64,000 nt of DNA from Streptosporangium album (GTDB lineage Bacteria > Actinomycetota > Actinomycetes > Streptosporangiales > Streptosporangiaceae). The notes below the pieces were generated by a model. The model searched no databases and had not been told where the DNA came from. It saw only the letters and a list, made by a program, of their open reading frames with translations. The position numbers and the translations under genes are program-made. The DNA lies in assembly GCF_014203795.1 (NCBI RefSeq), contig NZ_JACHJU010000005.1, forward strand, positions 1-64,000, in the 5' to 3' direction. Positions 1 to 8,347 of the stretch are shown in pieces (within the stretch, counting starts at the first letter, position 1; each line of letters begins with the position of its first letter).

Positions 1-89
1 CGGCGTTCACGCCGGGGGTGAAGGCCCACGCGGGAGTGCCCCTTAGGTGCGGGCGTGCCCTGGCCTTCCGCGCCCGTGAGCAGGCCGGC

Positions 90-518
90 TCACACGGGTC
101 GTTTCTGCTGTTCGATGTACTGCCTGAGGACCGTGAGCGGTGCGCCGCCCACGCTTGCGGCGAAGTAGGAGCCGGACCAGAAATGCCCGCCCCACAGGTA
201 CTGGCGGACGTGAGCGCTGTATTCCTTGCCGAGCATCCGCGCCGAGACGCCCTTCAGTGAGTTGACGAGCTTGGACAAGGCGACCTTCGGCGGGTAATGG
301 ACCAGCAGGTGGACGTGGTCGTGTTCGCCGTTGAACTCGCGAAGTTCGGCCTCGAAGTCGGCGCAGACCTCGCGCATGAGTTCCTCGCAGCGGACCAGCA
401 TCGGGTCGGTGAACACCCCACGCCGGTACTTCGTCACGAACACCAAATGTACGTGGAGGTTGTAGACAACATGGCGACCAGTGCGTACATCGGGGTTTGG
501 ATTCCATCGCGGTGACAT
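90..518 (-). CDS. tnpA: IS200/IS605 family Y1 (HUH) transposase TnpA
   Basis: This 142-residue protein is full length for the family. It has the HUH motif (HVH, His68 and His70, within HDHVHLLV) and the catalytic tyrosine near residue 134 (LRQYIEQQ). Family knowledge: the protein acts as a dimer, cuts single-stranded element ends next to hairpins, and forms a 5-prime phosphotyrosine link. No frameshift or missing catalytic residue is visible, so this copy may be active. It is divergent from tnpB, with starts only about 20 bp apart. Confidence 0.92.
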   Translation of the reverse strand: MSPRWNPNPDVRTGRHVVYNLHVHLVFVTKYRRGVFTDPMLVRCEELMREVCADFEAELREFNGEHDHVHLLVHYPPKVALSKLVNSLKGVSARMLGKEYSAHVRQYLWGGHFWSGSYFAASVGGAPLTVLRQYIEQQKRPV

Positions 519-541
519 AAACCAAATGATACGATCACGGT

Positions 542-1680
542 GTGGAGTTGGCGAGGCAGGCTCGTGCGCACGTGGCGCGACTCGACCTCGGCGCGGCCCA
601 GGTGGCTGTGCTGGACGGCCAGGCGCACACCGCCCGCGCGCTGTGGAACCTGCTGCATGAGTACTTCACCTTCCGCCAGGGCCGGTTCGCGACGTTGAAG
701 GACTGCGACGAGGCGATCCGGGCAGCCCGCCGCGAGATCGACTGGATGGGACGGCGGTATCAAGCGGTGGAAGCAAGTTCGGAGAGCATCTCGACGAACA
801 CGGCGCGATCAATCTGCCCAAGGTCGGGCGGGTGCGGTTTCGGTGGACCAAGGACCTGCCCGGCCTCACCAGGGGCGGTGCTGCCGGGCGGATCACGGGA
901 GCGCGGCTGGTCAAGGATGCCCACGGCCGGCAGGTCGTGTTCCGCACCCAAACCCTGCTCGCGCCGGTCCCTGCCGTGCACCCGGGCCACACGGTGGGGA
1001 TCGACCGGGGGGTCACCGTCGCGCCGGCCCTGTCGGACGGCACGATGCGTGAGCACGCCCCCTGGCTCACGCCTGGGGAGAAAGAACACCTGCGCCGGCT
1101 GGAGAAGACGTCGGCCCGCCGGCGGCGCACCCGGCATCGTGGCGAGCCGACCTCGCATCGGCCGGCCCGCACCTACGACCGGATAGCCCGGCTCCGCGCG
1201 AGGGCCAAGCGCCGAGCCGTCGACTGGCAGCACCAGACCACCACCGAACTCGTCGCCGCCTTCAGCGTGGTCGTGGTGGAAGACCTGAAGATTACGAACA
1301 TGGTCCGTTCGGCCACGGGCACGGTCGGCAACCCCGGTGTGAACATCGCGCAGGAGGCCGGGCTGAACCGCTCGATCGCTGGGGAGGCGTGGGGCCGGAC
1401 GGCCGCCTTGCTGGAATACAAGACCTCCGACCGGGGCGGCCACGTCGTGAGGGTCCCGGCGCGGGGGACCTCGCAGACCTGTCACCGGTGCGGCCACCGT
1501 GACCCGGCGGCCCGGGACGGGATAAGGTACGCCTGCGCCAATCCCGCGTGCGGTTGGGTCGGGCATGCCGACACCAACGCCGCGATCAATATCAAGAACG
1601 CCGTCGGAATGCCGGTGTCAGGACGTGGAGACCTCGGGGTTACCCGGTCTGCGAAGCGTCAACCCCCGCACGCCGCTTAA
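542..1680 (+). pseudogene. tnpB: IS605 TnpB (RuvC-like RNA-guided nuclease), N-terminal region frameshifted
   Basis: The N-terminal part (VELARQARAHVARL...) reads in one frame from 542 to about 760. A short IKRWKQVR-like piece lies in a second frame near 759-785. From about 780 the protein continues in a third frame as DEHGAINLPKVGRVRF and runs to 1680. The C-terminal half is intact: RuvC-I Asp in VGIDRGVTV, RuvC-II Glu in VVVEDLKI, a CxxC zinc ribbon (CHRCG...CANPACGW) and RuvC-III Asp in HADTNAAI. The gene therefore seems to have lost sequence and frame around 760-800, and a full protein is unlikely. An internal GTG at 832 could still give a 282-residue RuvC/zinc fragment. Alternatively, sequencing error could explain part of the break. 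Confidence 0.8.
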
Positions 1681-1700
1681 CCGCGACACGACGGGAGAAA

Positions 1701-1725
1701 CTCCGGCCCTCAGGCCGGGGAGGAG
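1701..1725 (+). repeat. IS605 right-end hairpin (possible 3-prime part of a TnpB guide RNA)
   Basis: CTCCGGCC, a short CTCA loop and GGCCGGGGAGGAG form a strong stem-loop 20 bp after the tnpB stop. Right-end hairpins of this type are recognised by TnpA. In studied elements the omega RNA overlaps the tnpB 3-prime end and this hairpin, with the guide taken from the flank just downstream. Here that flank is the recQ remnant. Transcription of such an RNA is inference only. Confidence 0.6.
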
Positions 1726-1730
1726 TTCAA

Positions 1731-1965
1731 CAGGTGCCGGCCCTGATGCTGGATGGGCCGACGGTGGTCGTCTCGCCGTTGATCGCGCTCCAGCGCGACC
1801 AGGTGGCCGACCTGCGGGAGGCCGACGCGGGCGGGGCGGTCGCGGTCAACTCCGCGCAGTCCGGCGCCGCGGCCTCCTCTCGAATCGGTGCGGGCGGGGC
1901 TTCGACCGGCCCAACCTCGACCTGGAGGTCCGCCGCTCCGCACGCCAAGGTACGGCACAGCAGCC
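1731..1965 (+). pseudogene. RecQ-family helicase remnant
   Basis: Immediately after the IS right end, the frame starting at 1731 reads QVPALMLDGP then VVVSPLIALQRDQV and VNSAQSG. This is the RecQ motif Ia region (normally ..SPLIALQRDQV..AVNST). About 20 codons later a different frame (about 1888-1965) reads GFDRPNLDLEVRRSA, the RecQ segment that normally lies about 100 residues further on. Two RecQ landmarks with the middle missing and a frame change indicate a decayed gene. The Walker A part expected upstream is not visible, so the IS probably entered recQ or arrived beside the fragment. Confidence 0.65.
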
Positions 1966-1980
1966 GGGGCCGAGCTCGCC

Positions 1981-2799
1981 TCAACCGTCGGTCTTGCGGG
2001 CGACCCCGGCCACGCTCCACGCCTTCTCCGGGCGGTGGGAGGCGAGCGCGCTGTCGGGGCGCCACTGACGGACGTACACCAGGCCGGGTTCGACGAGCTC
2101 CAGCCCGTCGAAGAAGCGCAGCACCTGCCGGCGCGTGCGGGAGACGTCCTCGCTGCGGTTGAGGATCTTCCGGTAGATGTCGCCGAGGGGGCCCGCCGCC
2201 TCGGGACGGGTGTCGAAGACGACATGAGCGAGGGCGAGGTAGCTGCCGACCGGCAACGCGTCGCGCAGCAGGGCCACGTTCTTGAACGGGTCGTCCTCGT
2301 CCGGGATGAAATGGAGGGCGCTGGGGATCACGACGGCCACCGGCTGGTCCAGGTCGAGGAACCGCCGGAGCTCCGGCTCGGCGAGCAGGTCATCCGGGTG
2401 GAGCACGTCGCCCCTGACGACGATGGTGCGGGGATCCGTGGCGAGGATGGCCTGGGCGTGCGAGAGCACGACCGGGTCGTCGGCGACGTAGGCCACGCGG
2501 GCGGCGGGCTCGATGGCCTGGGCGACCTGGTGGACGTTGCGCTGGGTGGGAAGCCCCGGTTCGACGGCGAGGAACTGCGTGACGCCCTGATCGATGAGAT
2601 GGCGCACAGCCCGGCCAAGGAAGGCCTGGATCTCCTTGGAGATCGTCCTGATCTCCGGGGCGATGGCGAGCACCTCTTCGGCGGCCTGGCGGTCGGCCGC
2701 GAAGTTGTCCTTGCCACCCAGGAAGTAGTCGTTCATCCGGGCGACGTTCGGCACGCTCGTGTCCAGATGCACCGGTGGCCGCGGGGCCGCGTCGCTCAT
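1981..2799 (-). CDS. SAM-dependent methyltransferase, DUF574 family
   Basis: The 272-residue protein starts MSDAAPRPPVHLDTSVPNVA and shows the family marker ARMNDYFLGGKDNFAADR near residues 20-37. This family (S-adenosyl methyltransferase, DUF574) is heavily expanded in Streptomyces and Streptosporangiaceae; substrates are unknown. Further family-like blocks are FLAVEPGLPTQRNVHQVA and VAYVADDPVVLSHA, the latter resembling the acidic SAM-binding loop. Length is normal and no break is seen. It is a single gene; the 211 bp upstream are comparatively AT-rich, as expected for a promoter region. DUF574 genes often lie near DUF397/XRE sets, as here, but a functional link is only suggested. Confidence 0.85.
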   Translation of the reverse strand: MSDAAPRPPVHLDTSVPNVARMNDYFLGGKDNFAADRQAAEEVLAIAPEIRTISKEIQAFLGRAVRHLIDQGVTQFLAVEPGLPTQRNVHQVAQAIEPAARVAYVADDPVVLSHAQAILATDPRTIVVRGDVLHPDDLLAEPELRRFLDLDQPVAVVIPSALHFIPDEDDPFKNVALLRDALPVGSYLALAHVVFDTRPEAAGPLGDIYRKILNRSEDVSRTRRQVLRFFDGLELVEPGLVYVRQWRPDSALASHRPEKAWSVAGVARKTDG

Positions 2800-3010
2800 G
2801 TGTCACCTCTCCTTGGTTGCCTGCGAGACTAAAGAAGCGCGGCGTCCATGGGTAGGTGGCAAGCTGCGACCAATATGAGAAATGCGGCAATTATTCCGCG
2901 GGTGGCCGCTCTTTACGGTCAGCACGTGCCCAAATGGGACAACTTTCACTTTTATTCGAACATGAGACATCTTCGTATAAATAGCTACTTCTAGGCGGTA
3001 ATCCCGTCCG

Positions 3011-3514
3011 TCAGTGGCATGCCTCCAGATGGCGGGCCGTCCTGGAGGGAAGGGCGAACGCCGCCCACACGGCCTTGCCCCGGCTCTGCAGGGGGGCCCA
3101 GCCCCACGTCTGACTGACTCCCTGCACCAGCTGCAGCCCGCGGCCGCTCTCGGCCTCGTCGTCGGGCTCACGCAGGCTGGGCCCCTGGTCGCTGGGATCG
3201 GTGACCGCGCACAGCAGCGAGCTCCCGGTGTGGCAGAGGACGATCTTGATGTCCTGGACGGAGTGGAGGCCGCCTCCGCCGTGGATGCCGTGGCGCACGG
3301 CGTTGGTCACCAGCTCGGAGACGACCACGCCGGTGTCGTCGACCAGCGAGTCCAGCTCCCAGGTGCACAGCGCGGCGGAGGTGAAGTCGCGGGCGGTCCG
3401 CGCGGCGCGGGGGTCGTGGCGCAGGCTCCGTACGGTCAGCTGGAGATGTTCGACATGGCTGTCGCCGCTGCTCCAGGGCGGTAACCCTCCAGGTGGAAGC
3501 ACGTGATCGAGCAT
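3011..3514 (-). CDS. RsbW-like ATP-binding protein (GHKL ATPase, possible anti-sigma factor)
   Basis: The start at 3514 (MLDHVLPPGG) gives 167 residues; an upstream in-frame start at 3718 would add 68 residues with no family features. The fold shows an N box (VVSELVTNAVRHG), a G1-like motif (AVTDPSDQGP) and a G2-like motif (ESGRGLQLVQ). Stand-alone GHKL proteins of this type in actinomycetes resemble RsbW/SpoIIAB anti-sigma kinases and the AbaA-linked ATPases. It is divergent from the DUF397 and XRE genes, the usual partners in whiJ/abaA-type loci. Its binding partner cannot be read from sequence. Confidence 0.8.
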   Translation of the reverse strand: MLDHVLPPGGLPPWSSGDSHVEHLQLTVRSLRHDPRAARTARDFTSAALCTWELDSLVDDTGVVVSELVTNAVRHGIHGGGGLHSVQDIKIVLCHTGSSLLCAVTDPSDQGPSLREPDDEAESGRGLQLVQGVSQTWGWAPLQSRGKAVWAAFALPSRTARHLEACH

Positions 3515-3678
3515 TGACAGCCACCGTTCCCATCCGTCGATCTCTGTCCGGATGGGTGTGGCCCGGCTGTGATGGCTTTGGTGACCAGTCATCGGCGACC
3601 TTGGGGAGGCGGGGGTTATCGCACAACGAGGGCGATCCGTCCAGTCATCTTGCCTGGGGCGATGTGCATAAGCAAGTA

Positions 3679-3696
3679 CAGATGCACGTGCATCTG
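3679..3696. promoter_or_regulatory. Perfect 18-bp palindrome, candidate operator
   Basis: CAGATGCAC/GTGCATCTG is a perfect inverted repeat with no spacer. It lies 56 bp before the DUF397 start and about 165 bp before the divergent ATPase start, a suitable place for a dimeric repressor to control both directions. The XRE regulator encoded at 4107 is the obvious candidate ligand. That assignment is inference. Confidence 0.5.
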
Positions 3697-3752
3697 CACA
3701 AAGCTCTATGATGGCCATGGTGTTTCCCTCCCCAAATCAGTGAGAGGCGAGG

Positions 3753-3998
3753 ATGAATCCGCTGTACAACGGCATGCCGGCGACCCTGCTGGGCGGGATC
3801 GGCTGGCGCAAGAGCCATTTCAGCAATCCCAGCGGTAACTGCGTCGAACTGGCCGCGTTGCCGGGTGGCGAGGTCGCGATGCGTAACTCGCGGGACCCCG
3901 AGGGGCCCGTGCTGATCTACACCCGTCTCGAACTCGACGCCTTCGTCCGGGGCGTCAAAAGCGGTCAGTTCGACGATCTGGCCGCCCAAATTGATTGA
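3753..3998 (+). CDS. DUF397 domain-containing small protein
   Basis: This 81-residue protein has the DUF397 pattern: WRKSHFSNPSGNCVELA, then EVAMRNSRDPEGPVLIYT, then a C-terminal helix. Such proteins are small and accompany XRE regulators in whiJ-like loci, where they appear to modulate the paired DNA-binding protein. A GGCGAGG ribosome-binding site lies just upstream of the ATG. The XRE gene follows on the same strand after about 110 bp, and an RsbW-like gene diverges upstream. Confidence 0.9.
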   Translation: MNPLYNGMPATLLGGIGWRKSHFSNPSGNCVELAALPGGEVAMRNSRDPEGPVLIYTRLELDAFVRGVKSGQFDDLAAQID

Positions 3999-4106
3999 AG
4001 AATAAAATTCTATCTGGCCGTAAAGGCGTCACGGGGGTACCGTAAAGGCTCGCGACGGCCACAAAGAGTGGGCGGGGGCTCGCGTTCCGCGCTCGAAGGA
4101 CTGAAG

Positions 4107-5030
4107 ATGATCAAACCTCACACCGGAGGCGAGCCGGTCCTTCCGACCCCCCTGGCTCTGCCCCGAGGCAGCTCGACGGTGCTGAGGATCGTGCTGGGCG
4201 CGCAGCTCCGCCGGCTCCGCGAGCAGTGCCACATCACCCTGGAGGAGGCCGGGCACGCCATCCGCGCCTCGCACTCCAAGATCAGCCGTATGGAGCTCGG
4301 CAGGGTCGGCTTCCGGGTCAGGGACGTGGCCGACCTGCTCACGCTGTACGGCGTGACGGACGAGGACGACCGGCAGGCCCTGCTGGCCCTCGTCCAGCGG
4401 GCCAACGTCACCGGCTGGTGGCACAACTACAACGACATCCTGCCGAGCTGGTTCGAGACCTATGTGGGCCTGGAGGAGTCGGCCACCGGCATCCGTAACT
4501 ACGAGGTCCAGTTCGTGCCCGGCCTGCTCCAGAGCGAGGGCTACGCGCGGGCCGTCGTCCGGCTGGGGTTCCCCGCAGCCTCCGCCTCCGAGGAGGAGGT
4601 GGAGCGGCGGGTGCGGCTGCGGATGGCACGGCAACGGCTTCTGCGCGGTGAGGAGCCGCCCCATCTGTGGGCGGTTCTGGACGAGGCGGTGCTGCGCCGC
4701 CCGCTCGGCGGGGCCGAGGTGATGTGCGACCAGATCGACCACATCCTCCAGCAGCTCGACCTGCCCAACGTGACCGTCCAGATCGTGCCCTTCAGCGTCG
4801 GCGGGCACGCGGCGGCCGGTGGCCCCTTCAGCATCCTGAGGTTCTCCCAGCCCGACCTGCCCGACGTGGTCTACATGGAGCAGCTCACCAGCGCGGTCTA
4901 CCTTGACAAGCGCGACGACGTGGACCGCTACCTCGAGGTGATGGAACGCCTGTGCATCGAGGCCGAGCCGGTCTCGCGCACGCGGGAGATCCTCATCGGC
5001 ATCCGCGAGGAGCTGGCGGGCAGGGCGTAG
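4107..5030 (+). CDS. XRE-family (HTH_31) regulator with DUF5753 ligand-like domain
   Basis: The ATG at 4107 is preceded by GAAGGA at a good distance, giving 307 residues. Residues about 28-85 form the helix-turn-helix (LGAQLRRLREQCHITLEEA, then SHSKISRMELG). The rest is the DUF5753 domain, with landmarks WWHNYNDILPSWFETYVGLE and YEVQFVPGLLQSEGYARAV. This is the WhiJ-type regulator architecture of actinomycetes. With the DUF397 gene directly upstream, it forms the typical pair. The likely operator is the palindrome at 3679-3696. Confidence 0.9.
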   Translation: MIKPHTGGEPVLPTPLALPRGSSTVLRIVLGAQLRRLREQCHITLEEAGHAIRASHSKISRMELGRVGFRVRDVADLLTLYGVTDEDDRQALLALVQRANVTGWWHNYNDILPSWFETYVGLEESATGIRNYEVQFVPGLLQSEGYARAVVRLGFPAASASEEEVERRVRLRMARQRLLRGEEPPHLWAVLDEAVLRRPLGGAEVMCDQIDHILQQLDLPNVTVQIVPFSVGGHAAAGGPFSILRFSQPDLPDVVYMEQLTSAVYLDKRDDVDRYLEVMERLCIEAEPVSRTREILIGIREELAGRA

Positions 5031-5077
5031 GGCAGGGGGCGCGCAACTTTCTCGCGGTGCCGTACGAAGATAGATGA

Positions 5078-6363
5078 ATGAGATGCCTCGTTACCGGAGC
5101 GACGGGATACATCGGCGGGCGGCTGGTGCCGGAGCTGCTCGACGCCGGTCACGACGTGCGCTGCATGGTGCGCTCGGTGAGCCGCCTGCGTGATCAGCCG
5201 TGGGCCTCCAGGGTGGAGATCGCCCAGGCGGACGCCACCGACGCCGGTCAGACGAGGAAGGCGCTCGACGGCGTCGACGTGGCCTACTACCTCATCCACA
5301 CGATGGGAGGGGGAGCGGACTTCGCCGAGGCCGACCGGCGCGCGGCCCTGACGTTCGCCGCCGCGGCCAGGGACGCGGGGGTGCGCCGTGTCGTCTACCT
5401 CGGCGGTCTCGCGCCGCACGAGAAACTCTCGCCGCACATGCGCTCTCGCACGGAGGTGGAGGAGATCTTCCTGCGTGGCGAGGTGCCGGCCGTGGTGCTG
5501 CGGGCGGCCGCCATCATCGGATCGGGCTCGGTCTCCTTCGAGATGCTGCGCTATCTCACGGAGCGGCTGCCGGTGATGACGACGCCGCGATGGGTGCGCA
5601 CCAGGACGCAGCCCATCGCGATCCGCGACGTCCTGCGCTACCTCGTGGGCTGGGCGGCCATCAAGGGGGAGGTGAACCGCTCCTTCGACATCGGCGGCCC
5701 GGATGTGCTGACCTACGCCGACATGATGCGCGTCTAAGCCGAGGCGGCCGGGCGGCCGTCGTCCTTGCCCTGCAGCGGATCAAGGAGGCGAAGGTCGTCA
5801 CCCGCTGGTCCTCCGCCTCGACGCCCGGCGCGCCGAGCGATCCGCTGCCCACCGACCCCGACTGGGCGGGCGGCAGTCTCTACGTCGACAGGCGGGCCCG
5901 CCGCGTCGAGGCGTCCCCACAGGCAGTCTGGGCGGTGATCGAGTCGATCGGCGGCGAGAACGGCTGGTACTCCCTGCCCGTCGCCTGGCGCGCCCGGGGT
6001 GTCCTCGACCGCCTCGTCGGAGGGGTGGGCCTGCGCCGGGGCCGTCGCGACCCGCGGCGGCTCCGTGTGGGCGACTCGGTCGACTTCTGGCGGGTCGAGG
6101 AGGTCGAGCCCGGTCACCTGCTCCGGCTGCGCGCGGAGATGCGCCTGCCCGGCCTGGCCTGGCTGGAGCTGAGCGTGCGCCGCGACCGGGACGGGACGGT
6201 GTACCACCAGCGGGCGATCTTCCATCCCCGGGGGCTGGCCGGGCACCTCTACTGGTGGTCGATCTCGCCCTTCCACAGCCTGATCTTCGGCCGGATGCCG
6301 CGCAACGTGGCGGCGGCCGCCGCCCACGCGGCGGTGGCCTCGTGCGCGGCGGCCGCGCTGTAG
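5078..6363 (+). pseudogene. NAD(P)-binding epimerase/DUF2867 fusion with internal deletion
   Basis: The N-terminal half (5078-5737) is an atypical SDR: VTGATGYIGGRLVPELL forms the dinucleotide loop, followed by VRRVVYLGGLAP and FDIGGPDVLTYADMMRV, and then a stop. In another frame, from about 5755 to 6363, the C-terminal DUF2867 part follows: ALQRIKEAKVVTRWSS, DWAGGSLYVD, GGENGWYSLP, VGGVGLRRGRRDP and DFWRVEEVEPG. In intact family members these halves form one protein of about 480-500 residues. The roughly 60-70 residues between TYADMMR and ALQRIKEAKV are missing here, so this looks like a deletion of about 200 bp that also shifted frame. The first half might still fold as a Rossmann domain. 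Confidence 0.75.
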
Positions 6364-6543
6364 GCGGTCGCCAGGACCCCGGCGTTGACCTCACAGAACA
6401 TCCCAGCACGACCGGGACGCCCGCCTCGGTCAGCATCAGCCCGTGGAGGGCGGACTCGCGGGTGCCCGGGGTGGTCTCGGGGCGGGGAGGCGTCTCGTAT
6501 CGGTCGCGGCACTCCGCCGTCGCCCGGACAGGCGCGGGTGCGC

Positions 6544-6936
6544 TCAGTGGTCCGTGACGTACGGGTGCGTGAGGAACTCGATGGCGTGTCCGTCGGGGTC
6601 GTCGACGTACACGCCCCGGCCGTTGTGGCGATGGTTGATCTGCTGGGGCTCCCGATGGGCCGGATCGCCCCAGTAGGGCAGCCCGCGCTCGGTGATCCGG
6701 GCGTGGATCTCGTCGAACTCGTCCTCGGAGACCAGGAACGCCAGATGCTGCATGACGATCCGGTCCGGGGTGACGATGGAGTCCGCGTAGTCGACGGTCA
6801 CGCCGTTGGCGAGCGGGACGGCGGCGAACGGCCCGTAAGCCTTGGGCTCGGGCGCGCCGAGCAGGTCGGTGAGGAAACGGGCGGAGGCGAAACGGTCGCT
6901 GCTGTGCATGATCGTGTGGTTGAGCTGTGCGGGCAC
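6544..6936 (-). CDS. VOC-family (glyoxalase/bleomycin-resistance fold) protein
   Basis: The GTG at 6936 (VPAQLNHTIMHSSDR) has GGAGG four bases upstream and gives 130 residues; an ATG at 7002 is possible but adds a non-conserved leader. The protein has the paired beta-alpha-beta modules of the vicinal oxygen chelate fold. His at TIMH and Glu at GHAIEFLTHPY sit where metal ligands usually lie. The RGVYVDDPDGHAIEFL block is typical of dioxygenase-like or resistance-type members. The substrate is unknown. It is monocistronic, downstream of the deleted SDR gene on the opposite strand. Confidence 0.8.
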   Translation of the reverse strand: MPAQLNHTIMHSSDRFASARFLTDLLGAPEPKAYGPFAAVPLANGVTVDYADSIVTPDRIVMQHLAFLVSEDEFDEIHARITERGLPYWGDPAHREPQQINHRHNGRGVYVDDPDGHAIEFLTHPYVTDH

Positions 6937-7093
6937 GGGACCTCCAGGGTGGTCAGTCTCGAAGTGGCCTTGCACTTCTGACATTACGGCCGGAGCCCGC
7001 ATCCGGCATCGGGCCTTCGGCCTAAGCCTAGGTCCGACGCCGGATGCCTCACCGCCTCGCCCGCCGCCGCGCGTCAGATCGGTCTCGCCCCGG

Positions 7094-8347
7094 TCAGAAG
7101 TACTTCGAGGTGAGGTCGGTGGTCGGCCAGGTGGTGACCTTGCCGATCTGGGCGTTCATCAGAGGGCTGAGCACGTCGTAGTCGAGGGTGCCCTGCTCCT
7201 CCCGCCGGTTGAACAGGGCCGCGTAGGTGAAACCGTTCTGCAGCCGGGCGAGGTAGGTGTAGGTGCCCGGCATCCCGCCGGCGTGCCAGGTGTTGAGGTT
7301 CCCGGGAACCTGGCGCACGTACCAGCCGCCGCCGTACCACGAGCCGTCCGCGCTGATGCCGATCTCCGGCTTGGCGAGGATCTTCGTGATCGACGCCGCG
7401 TTGAGCACCGGGCCCGCGGCGTCGAAGACGCGGGAGAACCTGACGAGGTCGACGGCGGAGGCCAGCCAGCCGCCGTTCGCCCCCTGGTTGGGCATGTTGA
7501 AGCCGCCGTACTGGTAGGGCACCGTGCTGCCGGAGTCGTCCATGACCGACTTCTGGGTGTACTGCGAGGAGTAGACGACCTCGGTCGCCTCCGCCTCCGA
7601 CCTGAGGCTGTGGCCGATCCGCATCCGGGTGATGCCGACCGGCGCGAAGAGCTTCTGCTTGACATAGGACTCGTAGCTCATCCCCGAGACCTTCTCGATG
7701 ATCTTACCGAGGAGCATGTAACCGTAGTTGCTGTAGACCATCTTCGAGCCGGGGTCGTGGTCGAGCGGCCGGGCGGTGACGTAGCGGACGATGTCGTCCT
7801 GGCTGATCGGCAGCGGGACGTCCAGCGAGGCGGAGATCGTGTGGTCCAGCCAGAGCGGGTCCTTGGACTTGTCGCGGTCCCAGCCGCCCAGGTGGTGTAT
7901 CAGGCGGAGCACGGTCACCTGCTTCAGCCGGGGGTCGGCCGTCGCGGACAGCCCCAGCAGCGTGGTGACCGGCGTGGACAGGCTGAGCTTGCCGTCCTGG
8001 ACCAGACGCATGATCGCGGCGGCGGTGATGTGCTTGCTCAGGCTGGCGATGCGGAACAGCGAGGTCGGGGTCACCGAGGGGAGGGCCTGCGACCCGTCCG
8101 AATACCTGTACCCGCGGGCCAGGAGGATCTTGCCCTTCTTGGCGATCGCGAGCTGCGCGCAGGAGATGTTGCGTTCCGTCACGAAGGTCTTCATGACATT
8201 GTCGAATCCGGCCAGGGCCGCGGGAGCGGTCCCCGAGGTGGTCACAACCGGTGCGAGCACGGCCTGAGCGGGACGGGCGCCCAACGCGACGGCGGGTACG
8301 AGGCCGGCGCTTGCCCTGAGCAGATTCCGTCGGCTGAGCGTTGTCAC
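7094..8347 (-). CDS. Tat-exported serine hydrolase of the class C beta-lactamase/DD-peptidase family
   Basis: The GTG start at 8347 has a GGGGGAAAAGA site and gives 417 residues. A twin-arginine signal (LSRRNLLRASAG...GARPAQA) directs export. The beta-lactamase/transpeptidase-like domain shows SxxK in ASLSKHITAA and YxN in VYSNYGYMLLG, with a His-Ala-Gly block (TWHAGGMPG) near the third motif. Members are D-aminopeptidases, esterases or cell-wall hydrolases; the exact substrate cannot be told. The upstream frame extends further but lacks a better start. It is a single gene with a roughly 600-bp upstream region. Confidence 0.85.
   Translation of the reverse strand: MTTLSRRNLLRASAGLVPAVALGARPAQAVLAPVVTTSGTAPAALAGFDNVMKTFVTERNISCAQLAIAKKGKILLARGYRYSDGSQALPSVTPTSLFRIASLSKHITAAAIMRLVQDGKLSLSTPVTTLLGLSATADPRLKQVTVLRLIHHLGGWDRDKSKDPLWLDHTISASLDVPLPISQDDIVRYVTARPLDHDPGSKMVYSNYGYMLLGKIIEKVSGMSYESYVKQKLFAPVGITRMRIGHSLRSEAEATEVVYSSQYTQKSVMDDSGSTVPYQYGGFNMPNQGANGGWLASAVDLVRFSRVFDAAGPVLNAASITKILAKPEIGISADGSWYGGGWYVRQVPGNLNTWHAGGMPGTYTYLARLQNGFTYAALFNRREEQGTLDYDVLSPLMNAQIGKVTTWPTTDLTSKYF

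Larger units (their letters stand above)
15..1730. mobile_element. IS200/IS605-family element with divergent tnpA and tnpB
   Basis: A Y1-transposase gene on the minus strand and a tnpB on the plus strand diverge from about 520-540, the IS605 arrangement. The left end carries an imperfect hairpin around 20-68 (outer arms GAAGGCC/GGCCTTC, inner arms CACGC/GCGTG). The right end is a GC-rich hairpin at 1701-1725, directly followed by recQ-like sequence. IS605 elements move as single strands, recognise end hairpins and make no target duplication. The left boundary is uncertain because the window starts there. Positions 1-14 are also self-complementary (CGGCGT/ACGCCG). tnpB is damaged, which need not stop transposition because TnpA alone moves these elements. 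Confidence 0.8.
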
